Shown one piece after another: positions 37,045 through 46,681 of a stretch of 64,000 nucleotides of DNA. The stretch lies in assembly GCA_002256205.1 (NCBI GenBank), contig NKIW01000002.1:186001-250000 (forward strand), given 5' to 3'. The stretch comes from Rhizobiales bacterium PAR1. GTDB taxonomy: Bacteria > Pseudomonadota > Alphaproteobacteria > Rhizobiales > Beijerinckiaceae. Each line of letters begins with the position of its first letter. Within the stretch, counting starts at the first letter, position 1. A program made the translations under genes and the position numbers. Below the pieces are notes generated by a model, which was not told the origin of the DNA, did no database searches, and worked only from the letters and a program-made list of their open reading frames with translations.

Positions 37045-39140
37045 ACGCCGACCGCATGAGCCTCGATTTCTCACCGTTCCTGCCATGGCCATTGCTCGTG
37101 GCGCTCGGCGTCCTCGGCCTCATCGCCGTGGGCTGGTTGATCTGGCGCGGCAAGCGCGGCGGCTGGATGCGCCTGGCCGCGCTGGCGCTCGTGCTTCTTG
37201 GCCTTGCGGACCCTCGCTTCATCAATGAAAAGCGCGACCGCCTGAGCGATATCGTCGCGGTGGCGGTGGATCGCTCCGGCTCGCAGACCATCGGCAACCG
37301 AATGGCGGAAACGGAAAGTGCGCTCAAGGCTTTGACCGAGGCGCTGAAAGCCCGCCCAAACACCGAGATCCGCACCATTGATGTTTTCGACCGCGAGGGC
37401 ACGGGCGACGGCACGCGGCTGTTCGAAGCCATCGCCAGCGCGACGCGCGATGTGCCGCAGGACCGCCTCGCCGGTGTCATCGCGATCACCGATGGCGTGG
37501 TGCACGACATCCCGGCAGACCGGAGCCGCCTTGCGTTTTCGGCGCCGCTTCATGCGCTGATCACGGGACGTCCGAACGAATTCGACCGCCGCATCGAGCT
37601 GGTCGAAGCCCCGCGCTTCGGCCTCGTTGGCAAGGATGTCACCGCCACGGTGCGGATCGAAAATCAGGGCGGGCCGGTCGGGCCTGTCCGGATGACGATC
37701 CGTCAAAACGGCGAGACCATGGCGACCCGCAACGCCATGCCCGGCCAGCCCATCCGCCTGCCGCTGCGCATTGATCGCGCCGGCATGAACCTCTTCGAGA
37801 TCAGCGTCGAAACCGCGCCCGGAGAACTCACCGCGCTCAATAACGTGATCGCGCTGCCGATCGAGGGCGTTCGCGAGAAATTGCGCGTGCTGCTCGTCTC
37901 CGGCGAACCCCACGCGGGCGAGCGTACATGGCGCAACCTGCTGAAGGCTGATCCCAACGTCGATCTTGTGCATTTCACCATTCTCCGCCCGCCGGAGAAG
38001 CAGGATGGCACGCCGACCAACGAACTTTCGCTGATCGCCTTCCCGACGCGAGAACTCTTCATCACCAAGATCAGTGAATTCGACCTCATCATTTTCGACC
38101 GCTATTCGAACCAGACCTTCCTGCCGACGGTCTATTTCGAGAATATGGTGCGCTACGTCCGCGAGGGCGGGGCAATCCTCTTTGCGGTCGGGCCGGAGAT
38201 TGTCGCGCGTGGCGGCCTTCTCTCAACGCCGCTCCGCGAGATCATGCCCGCCGAACCGAACGGCACCATCCTTGAACGCGCCTTCCGCGCCGAGGTGACC
38301 GACCTCGGGCGACGCCACCCGGTGACGCGCAATCTCGATGGCGCCGGCACGGCTCAGGCCGGTGCGCGTTGGGCGCCGTGGTTCCGTCAGGTCGCCGCGC
38401 GCCCGCGCGACGGCCAGAGCCTGATGAACGGCATCGACAACGGCCCGCTCCTTGAACTCAAGCGCGAGGGCAAGGGCCGCGTCGGCCTGTTCCTCTCCGA
38501 TCACGTCTGGCTCTGGGCGCGCGGCTATGCCGGCGGCGGGCCTTACCTCGATCTCCTGCGTCGCCTGTCGCATTGGCTGATGAAGGAGCCGGAACTCGAA
38601 GAGGAAGCGCTGCGGCTCTCGGTCTCTGGTGGGCGCATCGTCATTGAGCGGCGCACCATCGGCGGTCCGCCGGGCGACGCCAGACTCACCGAACCGGCAG
38701 GCGAGACCCTGCCCGTGACGCTTACCGAGGCCGAGCCGGGCCTCTGGCGCGCTGAAATCGCCATTCGGCGTGCCGGGCTCTACCGCGCGGAAAACGGCGG
38801 CCTCATCGCTTTTATCAACGCGGGCCAACCGAACCCGAAGGAGTTCCGGCAGGTGGTTTCCACCGTGGACGATCTCGCCCCCATCGCCGAGGCAACGGGC
38901 GGCAGCGTGCGTCGGCTCCTGCCGCGCGGCAGCCTTGAAGTGCCGCGCATCGTCGATATCCGGGGCGGCTCGCGCTATGGCGGTTCGGATTATATTGGCC
39001 TTAGGCCAACGGAGGCCTCGGTACTCAAGGGCGTGACGGTGATGCCACTTGGCATCGGATTCCTCGGGCTCGGCTTGCTGCTGCTACCGCTGATTGGCGC
39101 CTGGCTGGCGGAAGGCCTGCGACGCGCGCGCAAGGCGTGA
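37041..39140 (+). CDS. large membrane protein of the MoxR operon, VWA/glutamine amidotransferase-like
   Basis: 699 aa. Two N-terminal helices (about 12-36 and 44-60) precede a VWA-like segment (IVAVAVDRSGSQTIGNRMAE), an immunoglobulin-like stretch (RFGLVGKDVTATVRIENQGG), and an amidotransferase-like domain (IIFDRYSNQTFLPTVYFENM; GGAILFAVGPEIVARGG). A C-terminal helix (LGIGFLGLGLLLLPLIGAWL) ends it. It overlaps the DUF4159 gene by 4 bp and ends the operon. Confidence 0.82.
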   Translation: MNADRMSLDFSPFLPWPLLVALGVLGLIAVGWLIWRGKRGGWMRLAALALVLLGLADPRFINEKRDRLSDIVAVAVDRSGSQTIGNRMAETESALKALTEALKARPNTEIRTIDVFDREGTGDGTRLFEAIASATRDVPQDRLAGVIAITDGVVHDIPADRSRLAFSAPLHALITGRPNEFDRRIELVEAPRFGLVGKDVTATVRIENQGGPVGPVRMTIRQNGETMATRNAMPGQPIRLPLRIDRAGMNLFEISVETAPGELTALNNVIALPIEGVREKLRVLLVSGEPHAGERTWRNLLKADPNVDLVHFTILRPPEKQDGTPTNELSLIAFPTRELFITKISEFDLIIFDRYSNQTFLPTVYFENMVRYVREGGAILFAVGPEIVARGGLLSTPLREIMPAEPNGTILERAFRAEVTDLGRRHPVTRNLDGAGTAQAGARWAPWFRQVAARPRDGQSLMNGIDNGPLLELKREGKGRVGLFLSDHVWLWARGYAGGGPYLDLLRRLSHWLMKEPELEEEALRLSVSGGRIVIERRTIGGPPGDARLTEPAGETLPVTLTEAEPGLWRAEIAIRRAGLYRAENGGLIAFINAGQPNPKEFRQVVSTVDDLAPIAEATGGSVRRLLPRGSLEVPRIVDIRGGSRYGGSDYIGLRPTEASVLKGVTVMPLGIGFLGLGLLLLPLIGAWLAEGLRRARKA

Positions 39141-39166
39141 CAGGGATGAAGGCGTGACAGGAATGA
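39133..39166. repeat. 17-bp tandem duplication at the operon end
   Basis: AGGCGTGACAGGGATGA is followed directly by a copy differing at one base. The first copy contains the TGA stop of the MoxR-operon membrane protein. It looks like slippage duplication with no evident function. Confidence 0.7.
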
Positions 39167-39174
39167 AAGCCTGA

Positions 39175-39675
39175 TCAGGCAGAACCGCGTAGCTCGCCTG
39201 ACACATTGGCCAGTGCGCCGGGTTCGAGTTCCAGCGCCAGAACACGCATCGGGTCTACCGGTCCGGGCAGGCTGATTTTTCCCATGGGAACGCGCTTATA
39301 GCCAAAACGCTTGTAGTACGGCTCATCACCGACAAGGATGATCAGATCACGCTTGACCGCCCGTGCGGCAATAGCGCAGCGCTCGATGAGCGCGCCGCCG
39401 ATGCCCTTGCCCTCGAACGGCGGATCGACGGTCAACGGCCCGAGCATGAAAGCCGGATGCGTGCCGATCCGGATCGGCGTGAGCTGCACCGCCGCGACCA
39501 GCAGCGAGCCGACACGCGCCACAAAGGCAAGACTCTCGGCTTGGCCCGCCTGCTCCCGAATGCGGAAGGCGGTGCGCGAAAAACGCCCAGGACCAAAGGC
39601 ACGGGCATGGAGCCGCTCGACCGCATCGCGATCTTGGGCGTGCATGGTTTCAAGGCTGATTTGCAACTCGGACAT
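39175..39675 (-). CDS. GNAT-family N-acetyltransferase (YhbS-like)
   Basis: 166 aa. The acetyl-CoA loop is in LTVDPPFEGKGIGGALIERC, and YYKRFGYKRVPMG is the C-terminal strand typical of YhbS-like proteins. The ATG at 39675 (MSELQIS) is preferred to a TTG seven codons upstream. The acyl acceptor is unknown. It converges on the MoxR operon and is downstream of a Nudix gene. Confidence 0.88.
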   Translation of the reverse strand: MSELQISLETMHAQDRDAVERLHARAFGPGRFSRTAFRIREQAGQAESLAFVARVGSLLVAAVQLTPIRIGTHPAFMLGPLTVDPPFEGKGIGGALIERCAIAARAVKRDLIILVGDEPYYKRFGYKRVPMGKISLPGPVDPMRVLALELEPGALANVSGELRGSA

Positions 39676-39719
39676 GAGAGGTTTGATCGACGGCAAAGGC
39701 GGGTTCTGTCAAGCCAAAC

Positions 39720-40292
39720 CTACCAGAGAGCCGTAGGGGAAACGCCGCCGAGCACTTCACTGATCCGCCGCCGGGTCGCCTGCGTCGTGCCTTCCGGCAA
39801 GGCATCAAGCGGGAAAAACCCGGCCTCCGCGATCTCCTTGTCCGGCACGCGCGGGGCCGTCTGGCGAAAATCCCGGACAACGTAGAGCGCAACGTGATCG
39901 CGCCGAGAAACTCGCGCGTTATGATAAAGGCCGAAGAGCTTCGGCTCACCCTCCAGCACAATGTTGCCCTCTTCGGAGAGTTCCATGGCGATCGCCGCCC
40001 GCATATCCTGACCGATCTCGACGCCGCCACCGGGCAGATACCAACCGGGAACATAGGTGTGGCGTACGAGAAAAACGCGCGCCTGGTCATCGAGCACCAT
40101 CACGCGCACCCCGAGGGTCATGCCGCGCGTCAGGAGGAACCACAGGTGAAACGCCCGCACGGCAACGCGTTGGAACAGGCTCAGGCGGCTTTCGACAACC
40201 GTATCGGCGCTTGACGCTTGGCTTTGGACAGGCGACAGGGTCGCAGCACCCGCCCGCGCAGGAACACCCGCTTGACCTTTCTCATCGCGCAT
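39720..40292 (-). CDS. Nudix hydrolase with a degenerate Nudix box
   Basis: About 190 aa if it starts at the ATG at 40292; homology begins near SLFQRVAVRAFHLWFLLTRG. The core strand reads GVRVMVLDDQARVFLVRHTY, and the box GGGVEIGQDMRAAIAMELSE with EGNI departs from GX5EX7REUXEEXGU at several places: Q for the first E, M for R, N for the last G. The metal-binding ELSEE remains. Its start would overlap the divergent phosphoesterase gene by 21 bp, so a later start is possible. Confidence 0.78.
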   Translation of the reverse strand: MRDEKGQAGVPARAGAATLSPVQSQASSADTVVESRLSLFQRVAVRAFHLWFLLTRGMTLGVRVMVLDDQARVFLVRHTYVPGWYLPGGGVEIGQDMRAAIAMELSEEGNIVLEGEPKLFGLYHNARVSRRDHVALYVVRDFRQTAPRVPDKEIAEAGFFPLDALPEGTTQATRRRISEVLGGVSPTALW

Positions 40293-41171
40293 CTCTCTGA
40301 TCCCCATATCGGACCGCTGCCGAAGATTCCCTTCGTCAAGCTTATGAACAAGCGCCTGACAGGCGCCTTGAACTGGCATAGTGCCCGCGCCACGATCCAC
40401 AACATGGATGTGCTCGACGAGATCATGGCCGATCTCGTGGCGCAAGGCCCCGACCATATCGCGCTGACGGGCGATCTCGTGAATGTCGGCTATGCGCCGG
40501 AATTTCCACAGGCCTTTGCGAAAACCGCCCGGCTCGGTGATGCGGGGAAAGTGTCCATCGTGCCGGGCAATCATGATGCCTATACGGGCAAATCGCTGCC
40601 CGAGATGCACAAGGTCTTCCACTCCTTCATGCAGAACGATGGCGCTTCCGGCGCTGTCACCTTCCCTTACCTGAGGAAGCGTGGGGGTCTTGCGCTGATC
40701 GGTGTCAATTCCGGTGTGCCGACCTTGCCTTTCATGGCGACCGGAAAGGTCGGCAAGGAACAGCGCGCGCGCCTCGCAAGCCTGCTGGAAGAAACCCGCC
40801 GCGACGGGCTTTACCGGGTGGTGATGATCCATCATCCCCCCTTGCGCGCGGCCGCACGGTTCGGCCGCGGACTGAAGGATGCCGAGGAATTCACGCAGCT
40901 ACTCGCCGATCACGGCGCGGAACTCGTCCTTCACGGGCATAACCACAAGCACTCGCTGCATATCCTGCCATCGAGCACCGGGCCGGTTCCGATCATTGGC
41001 GTGGCTTCGGCCTCCGCTGTGCCGGGCACACCTCATCACCAAGCGGAATATCACCTGATCCGGATCGATCCTGAGACGCGACAGCTCGAACTAGGCCGAC
41101 GCGGTTTCCGGCACGGGGGAGGCGGTATCGAAACAATAGAAACTTTTCAATTCCCGCCAAGGACTCTTTAA
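40272..41171 (+). CDS. calcineurin-like metallophosphoesterase
   Basis: 299 aa, beginning at a TTG (40272) preceded by AGGAAC. The two-metal motif set is intact: HLSDPHIG, ALTGDLVN, IVPGNHDAY, IHHPP and LHGHNHKH. The family includes nucleotide, cAMP and phospholipid phosphodiesterases; the substrate cannot be told from sequence. It is divergent from the Nudix gene with overlapping 5' ends. Confidence 0.9.
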   Translation: MTFLIAHLSDPHIGPLPKIPFVKLMNKRLTGALNWHSARATIHNMDVLDEIMADLVAQGPDHIALTGDLVNVGYAPEFPQAFAKTARLGDAGKVSIVPGNHDAYTGKSLPEMHKVFHSFMQNDGASGAVTFPYLRKRGGLALIGVNSGVPTLPFMATGKVGKEQRARLASLLEETRRDGLYRVVMIHHPPLRAAARFGRGLKDAEEFTQLLADHGAELVLHGHNHKHSLHILPSSTGPVPIIGVASASAVPGTPHHQAEYHLIRIDPETRQLELGRRGFRHGGGGIETIETFQFPPRTL

Positions 41172-41252
41172 CCACCGGACAGACATAGTCCGGGTAAGAG
41201 TACCTCCCAAAGAATACCTTCTTAAGAAAACCTGCGGGAAAAGGCCCAGAAC

Positions 41253-41789
41253 GTGACAGCCGCACCGATGATTGATCCCTTGTCTCCTGGCCCGATGCCT
41301 GCCGGCGCGGATCCCGCCAATGCTCCCGCCGCCACACGCCGCGTTCTGGAGACCCTGACGCGCGCTGGCGTTGCCTTCTCACTCAAGCTCTTTCCGCAGA
41401 AAGCCTACACGCCGGAAGAACTGGCTGGCTTGTGCGGTTGTGAAGTGAATTTCATTGTCCTGAATACGGTTCTTCGCGGCAAAGCGTCGAAGAAGCCGTA
41501 TCTTTTCATGCATTCGGCTGCAACGAAGCTCTATGAGCGCGCCATCGGCAACATGGTCGGCGAAAACCTCCAACGTGCCGAACCGGAGTTCGCCCAGAGG
41601 CTGACCGGCTATCCAGTCAACGCGATTCCCCCCGTAGGCCACATGAACCGGACACCGGTGCTGATCGATGGTTCGTTGATGCGTTTCCCACGCATCTGGT
41701 GCTCTGCCGGTGTCTCGAATGCGATGGTCTCGGTGCCAACCATGATTCTCGCGCGCGCCCTGGCGGCGCGGATCGTCCGGATCGAGTGA
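41253..41789 (+). CDS. YbaK/EbsC-family aminoacyl-tRNA deacylase-like protein
   Basis: 178 aa with GTG start at 41253, or an ATG at 41268. YbaK/ProX features: GVAFSLKLFPQKAYTPEELA, IVLNTVLRGKASKKPYLFMH with the conserved lysine, GYPVNAIPPVGH and the C-terminal WCSAGVSNAMVSV. These proteins hydrolyse mischarged tRNAs such as Cys- or Ala-tRNA(Pro). The stop lies 24 bp from the convergent ferredoxin reductase-like gene. Confidence 0.87.
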   Translation: MTAAPMIDPLSPGPMPAGADPANAPAATRRVLETLTRAGVAFSLKLFPQKAYTPEELAGLCGCEVNFIVLNTVLRGKASKKPYLFMHSAATKLYERAIGNMVGENLQRAEPEFAQRLTGYPVNAIPPVGHMNRTPVLIDGSLMRFPRIWCSAGVSNAMVSVPTMILARALAARIVRIE

Positions 41790-41813
41790 TCGCCCGGACG
41801 TGCCTGTCTCACC

Positions 41814-42932
<1,119 letters not shown>

Positions 42933-43069
42933 TCATAAGGCAAGAGCTTACATATTCATTTTATTGCATATCAAGCGCATCTCAGGGCGCTTTCCGAGGC
43001 AAACACCCTTCGCCTTCTGCACACGATGGCCTATCTAGAAAAAACAACGCTGGCAGGACATACATCGAA

Positions 43070-43960
43070 ATGGATTTTCTTCAGGATTACTGGCTCAAAC
43101 CCGATCCGGCCGACCCACGCCTGTCAGTCGCGGTGACTGGGCGCGACGAAGCGGGCGAAGCCATCGAAACGCGGGTCACGGTCGAGCGTCCACTGACGCT
43201 GTTCCTCAATGCCCGTGAGATTGTCACCATGATGACGATTGGCGATTACCCCGAGTATCTCGCCCTCGGCTATCTTCTCAACCAGAACATGCTGACCCCG
43301 GAAACACCGGTCACCGGCATCGATTACGATGACGATCTTGGCGTGGTCGTTGTTCGCACCGAAACCGAGACCAACTTCGAGGAAAAGCTGAAAAAGCGCA
43401 CGCAGACCTCGGGCTGCGCGCAAGGTACGATCTTCGGCGATCTCATGGATGTCATCGAGAACGCCAGACTGCCGGCGACCCCGCTGAAAACCTCGTGGCT
43501 TTATGCCCTGACCCACAAGATCAACCAGACGCCGTCGCTTTATCTCGAATCCGGCGCGATCCACGGCTGCATTCTCGCCGAGGCGGACAAACCGCGCGTG
43601 TATCTCGAGGACGTGGGGAGACATAACGCCGTCGACAAGATCGCGGGCTACATGCACCAGCACGGCATTTCGTCCGAGAACAAGATTTTCTACACCACCG
43701 GGCGCCTCACCTCGGAAATGGTGATCAAAACCGTGCGCATGGGCATTCCCGTGCTGGTCTCCCGCTCCGGCTTCACCGCTTGGGGTGTCGAGCTTGCTCG
43801 CAAGGCCGGCCTGACGTTGATCGGGCGGGCGCGTGGCAAACGTTTTGTGGTGCTCGCGGGGGATGATCGGCTGATCTATGATCAGGATCTCGCCTATGTG
43901 CAGGACGAAAGCGCGAAGCACCGCCGCAAGGGCAGCCACACCGAGGAGGCAGCGGAATGA
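43070..43960 (+). CDS. fdhD: formate dehydrogenase accessory sulfurtransferase FdhD
   Basis: 296 aa from the ATG at 43070, where family homology begins. FdhD carries sulfur from IscS to the bis-MGD cofactor and is required for formate dehydrogenase activity. Seen are LYLESGAIHGCILAEADKPR, YLEDVGRHNAVDKIAGYMH, TGRLTSEMVIKTVRMGIPVL. The usual CxxC is reduced to TSGCAQGT, keeping only the first cysteine. It overlaps mobA by 4 bp (ATGA) and serves the FDH operon 3 kb downstream. Confidence 0.95.
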   Translation: MDFLQDYWLKPDPADPRLSVAVTGRDEAGEAIETRVTVERPLTLFLNAREIVTMMTIGDYPEYLALGYLLNQNMLTPETPVTGIDYDDDLGVVVVRTETETNFEEKLKKRTQTSGCAQGTIFGDLMDVIENARLPATPLKTSWLYALTHKINQTPSLYLESGAIHGCILAEADKPRVYLEDVGRHNAVDKIAGYMHQHGISSENKIFYTTGRLTSEMVIKTVRMGIPVLVSRSGFTAWGVELARKAGLTLIGRARGKRFVVLAGDDRLIYDQDLAYVQDESAKHRRKGSHTEEAAE

Positions 43961-44577
43961 GCCTCGCAATTGTCATCCTGGCCGGCGGTAAGGCGACGCG
44001 TATGGGCGGCGGCGACAAGCCGCTGAAAACCATTGCCGGCGAGACCATCCTCTCGCGCGTGATCGCGCGTGTCGCCCATCCCGGTCTGCCCCTTGTTTTG
44101 AACGCCAACGCAGACCCGGATCGTTTCGCGGCCTTCCATCTCCCGGTTGTTGCGGATGCAATGAGCGACTATCCCGGCCCGCTCGCGGGCATTCTTGCCG
44201 GGCTCGACTGGGCGACGGCACAGACCAGCGCGACCGATATCCTCTCTGTCCCCGGTGATTGCCCATTTATTCCCAACGATCTGGCCGAACGACTGGAAGC
44301 CGCGCGCAAAACCGCCCGCATGCCGCTGGCCTGTGCCGGTTCGGGCGGCTGGACGCATCCGGTTATCGGGCTCTGGCCCGTTTCGATCCGGGAAGATCTC
44401 CGCGCCGCGCTGGCAGAGGGCGAACGCAAGATTGATCGCTTCACCGCCCGCTACGGCTGCGCGACGGCGGAATGGCCGGTGCAAAACCACGATCCCTTTT
44501 TTAACGTCAACACACCGGAAGAATTGGCAGAGGCAGAACGCCTTGCACCGCTTGTTGATGGGCACGGGATGCCCTAG
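43957..44577 (+). CDS. mobA: molybdenum cofactor guanylyltransferase
   Basis: 206 aa. It couples GMP to Mo-molybdopterin to give the MGD cofactor used by DMSO-reductase-family enzymes such as formate dehydrogenase. The GTP-binding start VILAGGKATRMGGGDKPLKT is diagnostic, with LSVPGDCPFIPNDLA and PFFNVNTPEELAEAE. It is translationally coupled to fdhD. Confidence 0.95.
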   Translation: MSLAIVILAGGKATRMGGGDKPLKTIAGETILSRVIARVAHPGLPLVLNANADPDRFAAFHLPVVADAMSDYPGPLAGILAGLDWATAQTSATDILSVPGDCPFIPNDLAERLEAARKTARMPLACAGSGGWTHPVIGLWPVSIREDLRAALAEGERKIDRFTARYGCATAEWPVQNHDPFFNVNTPEELAEAERLAPLVDGHGMP

Positions 44578-44628
44578 AATCAAAAGTAGTCACGGCTGCA
44601 TGCGCCAGCCGACCTTGGGAGAGAAAAA

Positions 44629-44766
44629 ATGAAGTCGTTCCTCATGGCCGTTGCCGTCATGATCGCCATTTCGGTCGGCGCCTCGGTTGTTCTGAATTCC
44701 GGTTTCCAGAAAAACGCCGATCAGGCCTTCGCGACCACCGGCGCGCGCGTCGACGCGGCACACTAA
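44629..44766 (+). CDS. 45-aa single-pass membrane peptide
   Basis: A short gene with a strong GGGAGAG site eight bases before the ATG. The product starts MKSFLMAVAVMIAISVGASV (one hydrophobic helix or uncleaved signal anchor) and ends FATTGARVDAAH. It lies 51 bp after mobA, and its stop overlaps the convergent moeA stop by 4 bp. Peptides of this look occur near mobA in other Rhizobiales, to my recollection. Function unknown. Confidence 0.65.
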   Translation: MKSFLMAVAVMIAISVGASVVLNSGFQKNADQAFATTGARVDAAH

Positions 44767-46031
44767 ACGAGCAACGCCGGAAAGGAGAGAAACGGCAAGC
44801 TCTCACCCGGCTCCACGCTCAGGCGGTCTTCGTCCAGTTCGACAAGACCATCGGACGCAATGAGCGAAGAGATCAGCGCCGCGCCATCCTTCTCGAAGCG
44901 CTGCGCCACCAGCCTGCCCTCTATCACCTCAAGCCGGACGCGGACATATTCCCGCCGTTCGGATTTCTTCCGATAGCGAAAGCCGGAGATCACCGGCAGC
45001 GCTGCCGGGCGATTGGGCGTTGCGCCCGCGAGCAAATCGAGCACCGGTCCGACAAACCGCGTAAAGGTCACGAACACCGCCGCCGGATTGCCGGGCATAC
45101 CGAGAAAGCTTTTTCCGGCAATGGTTCCCATGGCAATCGGTCGCCCCGGCTTGATCGCAAGACGCCAGAAATCGAGCTTGCCGGACTTCTCCACCGCAGC
45201 CTTGACGTGATCCTCCTCGCCCGTGGAAACCCCGCCGCTAGTCAGGATAGCATCGCACTCCGATGCGGCACGCGTCAGCGCCGCAGCAATCACGTCGCGT
45301 CGATCCGGCACGATACCAAGATCCAGAACCGAGATCCCGCGCGCGGCAAGCAACCCGTTGAGCATCGGGCGATTGGAATCAATCTGCACGCCGAGCGGCA
45401 AGGAGATACCGGGTATATGGTCGGCGGCATCCACAAGCTCGTCGCCGGTAGAGAATACCGCGACACGCAAGGGCCGAAACACCGCAACATCCCGTACACC
45501 GGTGGCGGCCAAGGCGGCGATGTGGTGCGCACGAAGGCGCGTCCCGGTCCTGACCAAGACTTCTCCGGCAGTGAAGTCCTCGCCCAAGAAGCGTCGGTTT
45601 GCCCCCTCTTTCAGCCCCGGCGGCAGGAGCACGGTGTCCCCTTCGAGGCGGACATCCTCCTGCATGAAGACGGTATCCGCACCCGGCGGCATCGGTGCCC
45701 CGGTAAAAATCCGCACCGCCTCACCCTGCCGGATCGGCGCGATCTTCCGTGCGCCAGCGGGCACGCGCGCGCCGACGAGCATCTTCGTCTCCCTTTCAGA
45801 CGCAAGGTCCGAAAAGCACACGGCATATCCATCGACGGCGGAATTATCGAAGGAAGGCACCGACAGACCGGAAACAGCATCTGTCGCCAGCACTCGCCCG
45901 AGGGCATTCGCCAGACCTACTGTTTCGGCTTGGACAACCGGTGTGAGCCGCCCGGCAAGATCATCGAGCGCCGCATCCAGACGCCGGAGGTTACCCCCGA
46001 AAGCAAAACAATCATCGCTGAGTTGCGCCAC
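44763..46031 (-). CDS. moeA: molybdopterin molybdotransferase MoeA
   Basis: 422 aa from a GTG at 46031 with GGAGG just upstream; a TTG at 46061 overlapping mobB is less likely. MoeA inserts molybdate into adenylated molybdopterin. Motifs include SVPSFDNSAVDGYAVCFSDL, IFTGAPMPPGADTVFMQEDV, SGGVSTGEEDHVKAAVEKSG and GLPGNPAAVFVTF-like FLGMPGNPAAVFVTF. It is co-directional with mobB and provides cofactor for FDH. Confidence 0.95.
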   Translation of the reverse strand: MAQLSDDCFAFGGNLRRLDAALDDLAGRLTPVVQAETVGLANALGRVLATDAVSGLSVPSFDNSAVDGYAVCFSDLASERETKMLVGARVPAGARKIAPIRQGEAVRIFTGAPMPPGADTVFMQEDVRLEGDTVLLPPGLKEGANRRFLGEDFTAGEVLVRTGTRLRAHHIAALAATGVRDVAVFRPLRVAVFSTGDELVDAADHIPGISLPLGVQIDSNRPMLNGLLAARGISVLDLGIVPDRRDVIAAALTRAASECDAILTSGGVSTGEEDHVKAAVEKSGKLDFWRLAIKPGRPIAMGTIAGKSFLGMPGNPAAVFVTFTRFVGPVLDLLAGATPNRPAALPVISGFRYRKKSERREYVRVRLEVIEGRLVAQRFEKDGAALISSLIASDGLVELDEDRLSVEPGESLPFLSFPALLV

Positions 46032-46042
46032 GAAGCCTCCGG

Positions 46043-46552
46043 TCAGAAGGCGGCTTCGCAAGGAACCGCCAGCCGCTCCACGAGATCGGCAATCGCCTCG
46101 ATCTCGTCAAGTCCCACCTGCGGCAAGAGAGTGCTGGCAAAAGGGCTGTCCGTGGCAATCGCCCGGATCATCGGGTCTTCAGGATGGAGAGCGGGGCGGC
46201 CATTCGCAGCCCGGAAAACCTCGATCTTGGGATGTGGTGCGCGCTTGAACCCCTCGATCAGCACAAAATCAACAGGGCTGAGCTTGGCCAACAGTTGCGG
46301 CAAGGTCCATTCTGGCGCGCTGCGAAGCTCGTGGATCAGCGCAAAGCGGTTCGCGGAACTCACCAGTGTTTCGGTCGAACCAGCCATGCGATGGGCGTAA
46401 CTATCCTTGCCGGGGTGATCGATGTCGAACTGGTGATGTGCATGCTTGATCGTGGAAACGCTATTCCCCCGCGCCGTCAGCGCCGGAATAAGGCGCGAGA
46501 CCAGCGTCGTCTTGCCGGCACCGCTCCAGCCCGCGAGCCCGATCATCCGCAT
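46043..46552 (-). CDS. mobB: molybdopterin-guanine dinucleotide biosynthesis protein B
   Basis: 169 aa GTP-binding P-loop protein: IGLAGWSGAGKTTLVSRLIP (Walker A), TIKHAHHQFDIDHPGKDSYA, VDFVLIEGFKRAPHPKIEV. MobB aids MobA, although it is dispensable in E. coli. The ATG at 46552 has AGGA nine bases upstream. It leads the mobB-moeA pair, which begins just after the terminator of the FDH operon. Confidence 0.94.
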   Translation of the reverse strand: MRMIGLAGWSGAGKTTLVSRLIPALTARGNSVSTIKHAHHQFDIDHPGKDSYAHRMAGSTETLVSSANRFALIHELRSAPEWTLPQLLAKLSPVDFVLIEGFKRAPHPKIEVFRAANGRPALHPEDPMIRAIATDSPFASTLLPQVGLDEIEAIADLVERLAVPCEAAF

Positions 46553-46574
46553 CCGAAACCATCCTGTTCTATCC

Positions 46575-46602
46575 AAGAAAAAGGGCGCCCGAAGCGCCCT
46601 TT
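46575..46602 (-). terminator. rho-independent terminator of the FDH operon
   Basis: On the minus strand AAAGGGCGC and GCGCCCTTT pair over 9 bp around a 5-base loop and run into TTTTTCTT. It lies 80 bp past the stop of the cytochrome b subunit gene and separates the operon from mobB. Confidence 0.85.
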
Positions 46603-46681
46603 CCTAAAGCAAATCTGCGCAAAGTGGATAGCCGTTTGAATGCAGAGAAGGCAAGAAAACGAATTGGCTTTGAAGCCGCCG

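Noticed and set aside
39133-39166. Attachment site or mobile-element footprint
   Set aside because: The 17-bp duplication has no integrase, tRNA or flanking foreign sequence; replication slippage explains it.
39720-40835. 371-codon extension of the Nudix gene
   Set aside because: The N-terminal 180 residues are antisense to the metallophosphoesterase gene; Nudix homology starts only near 40230.
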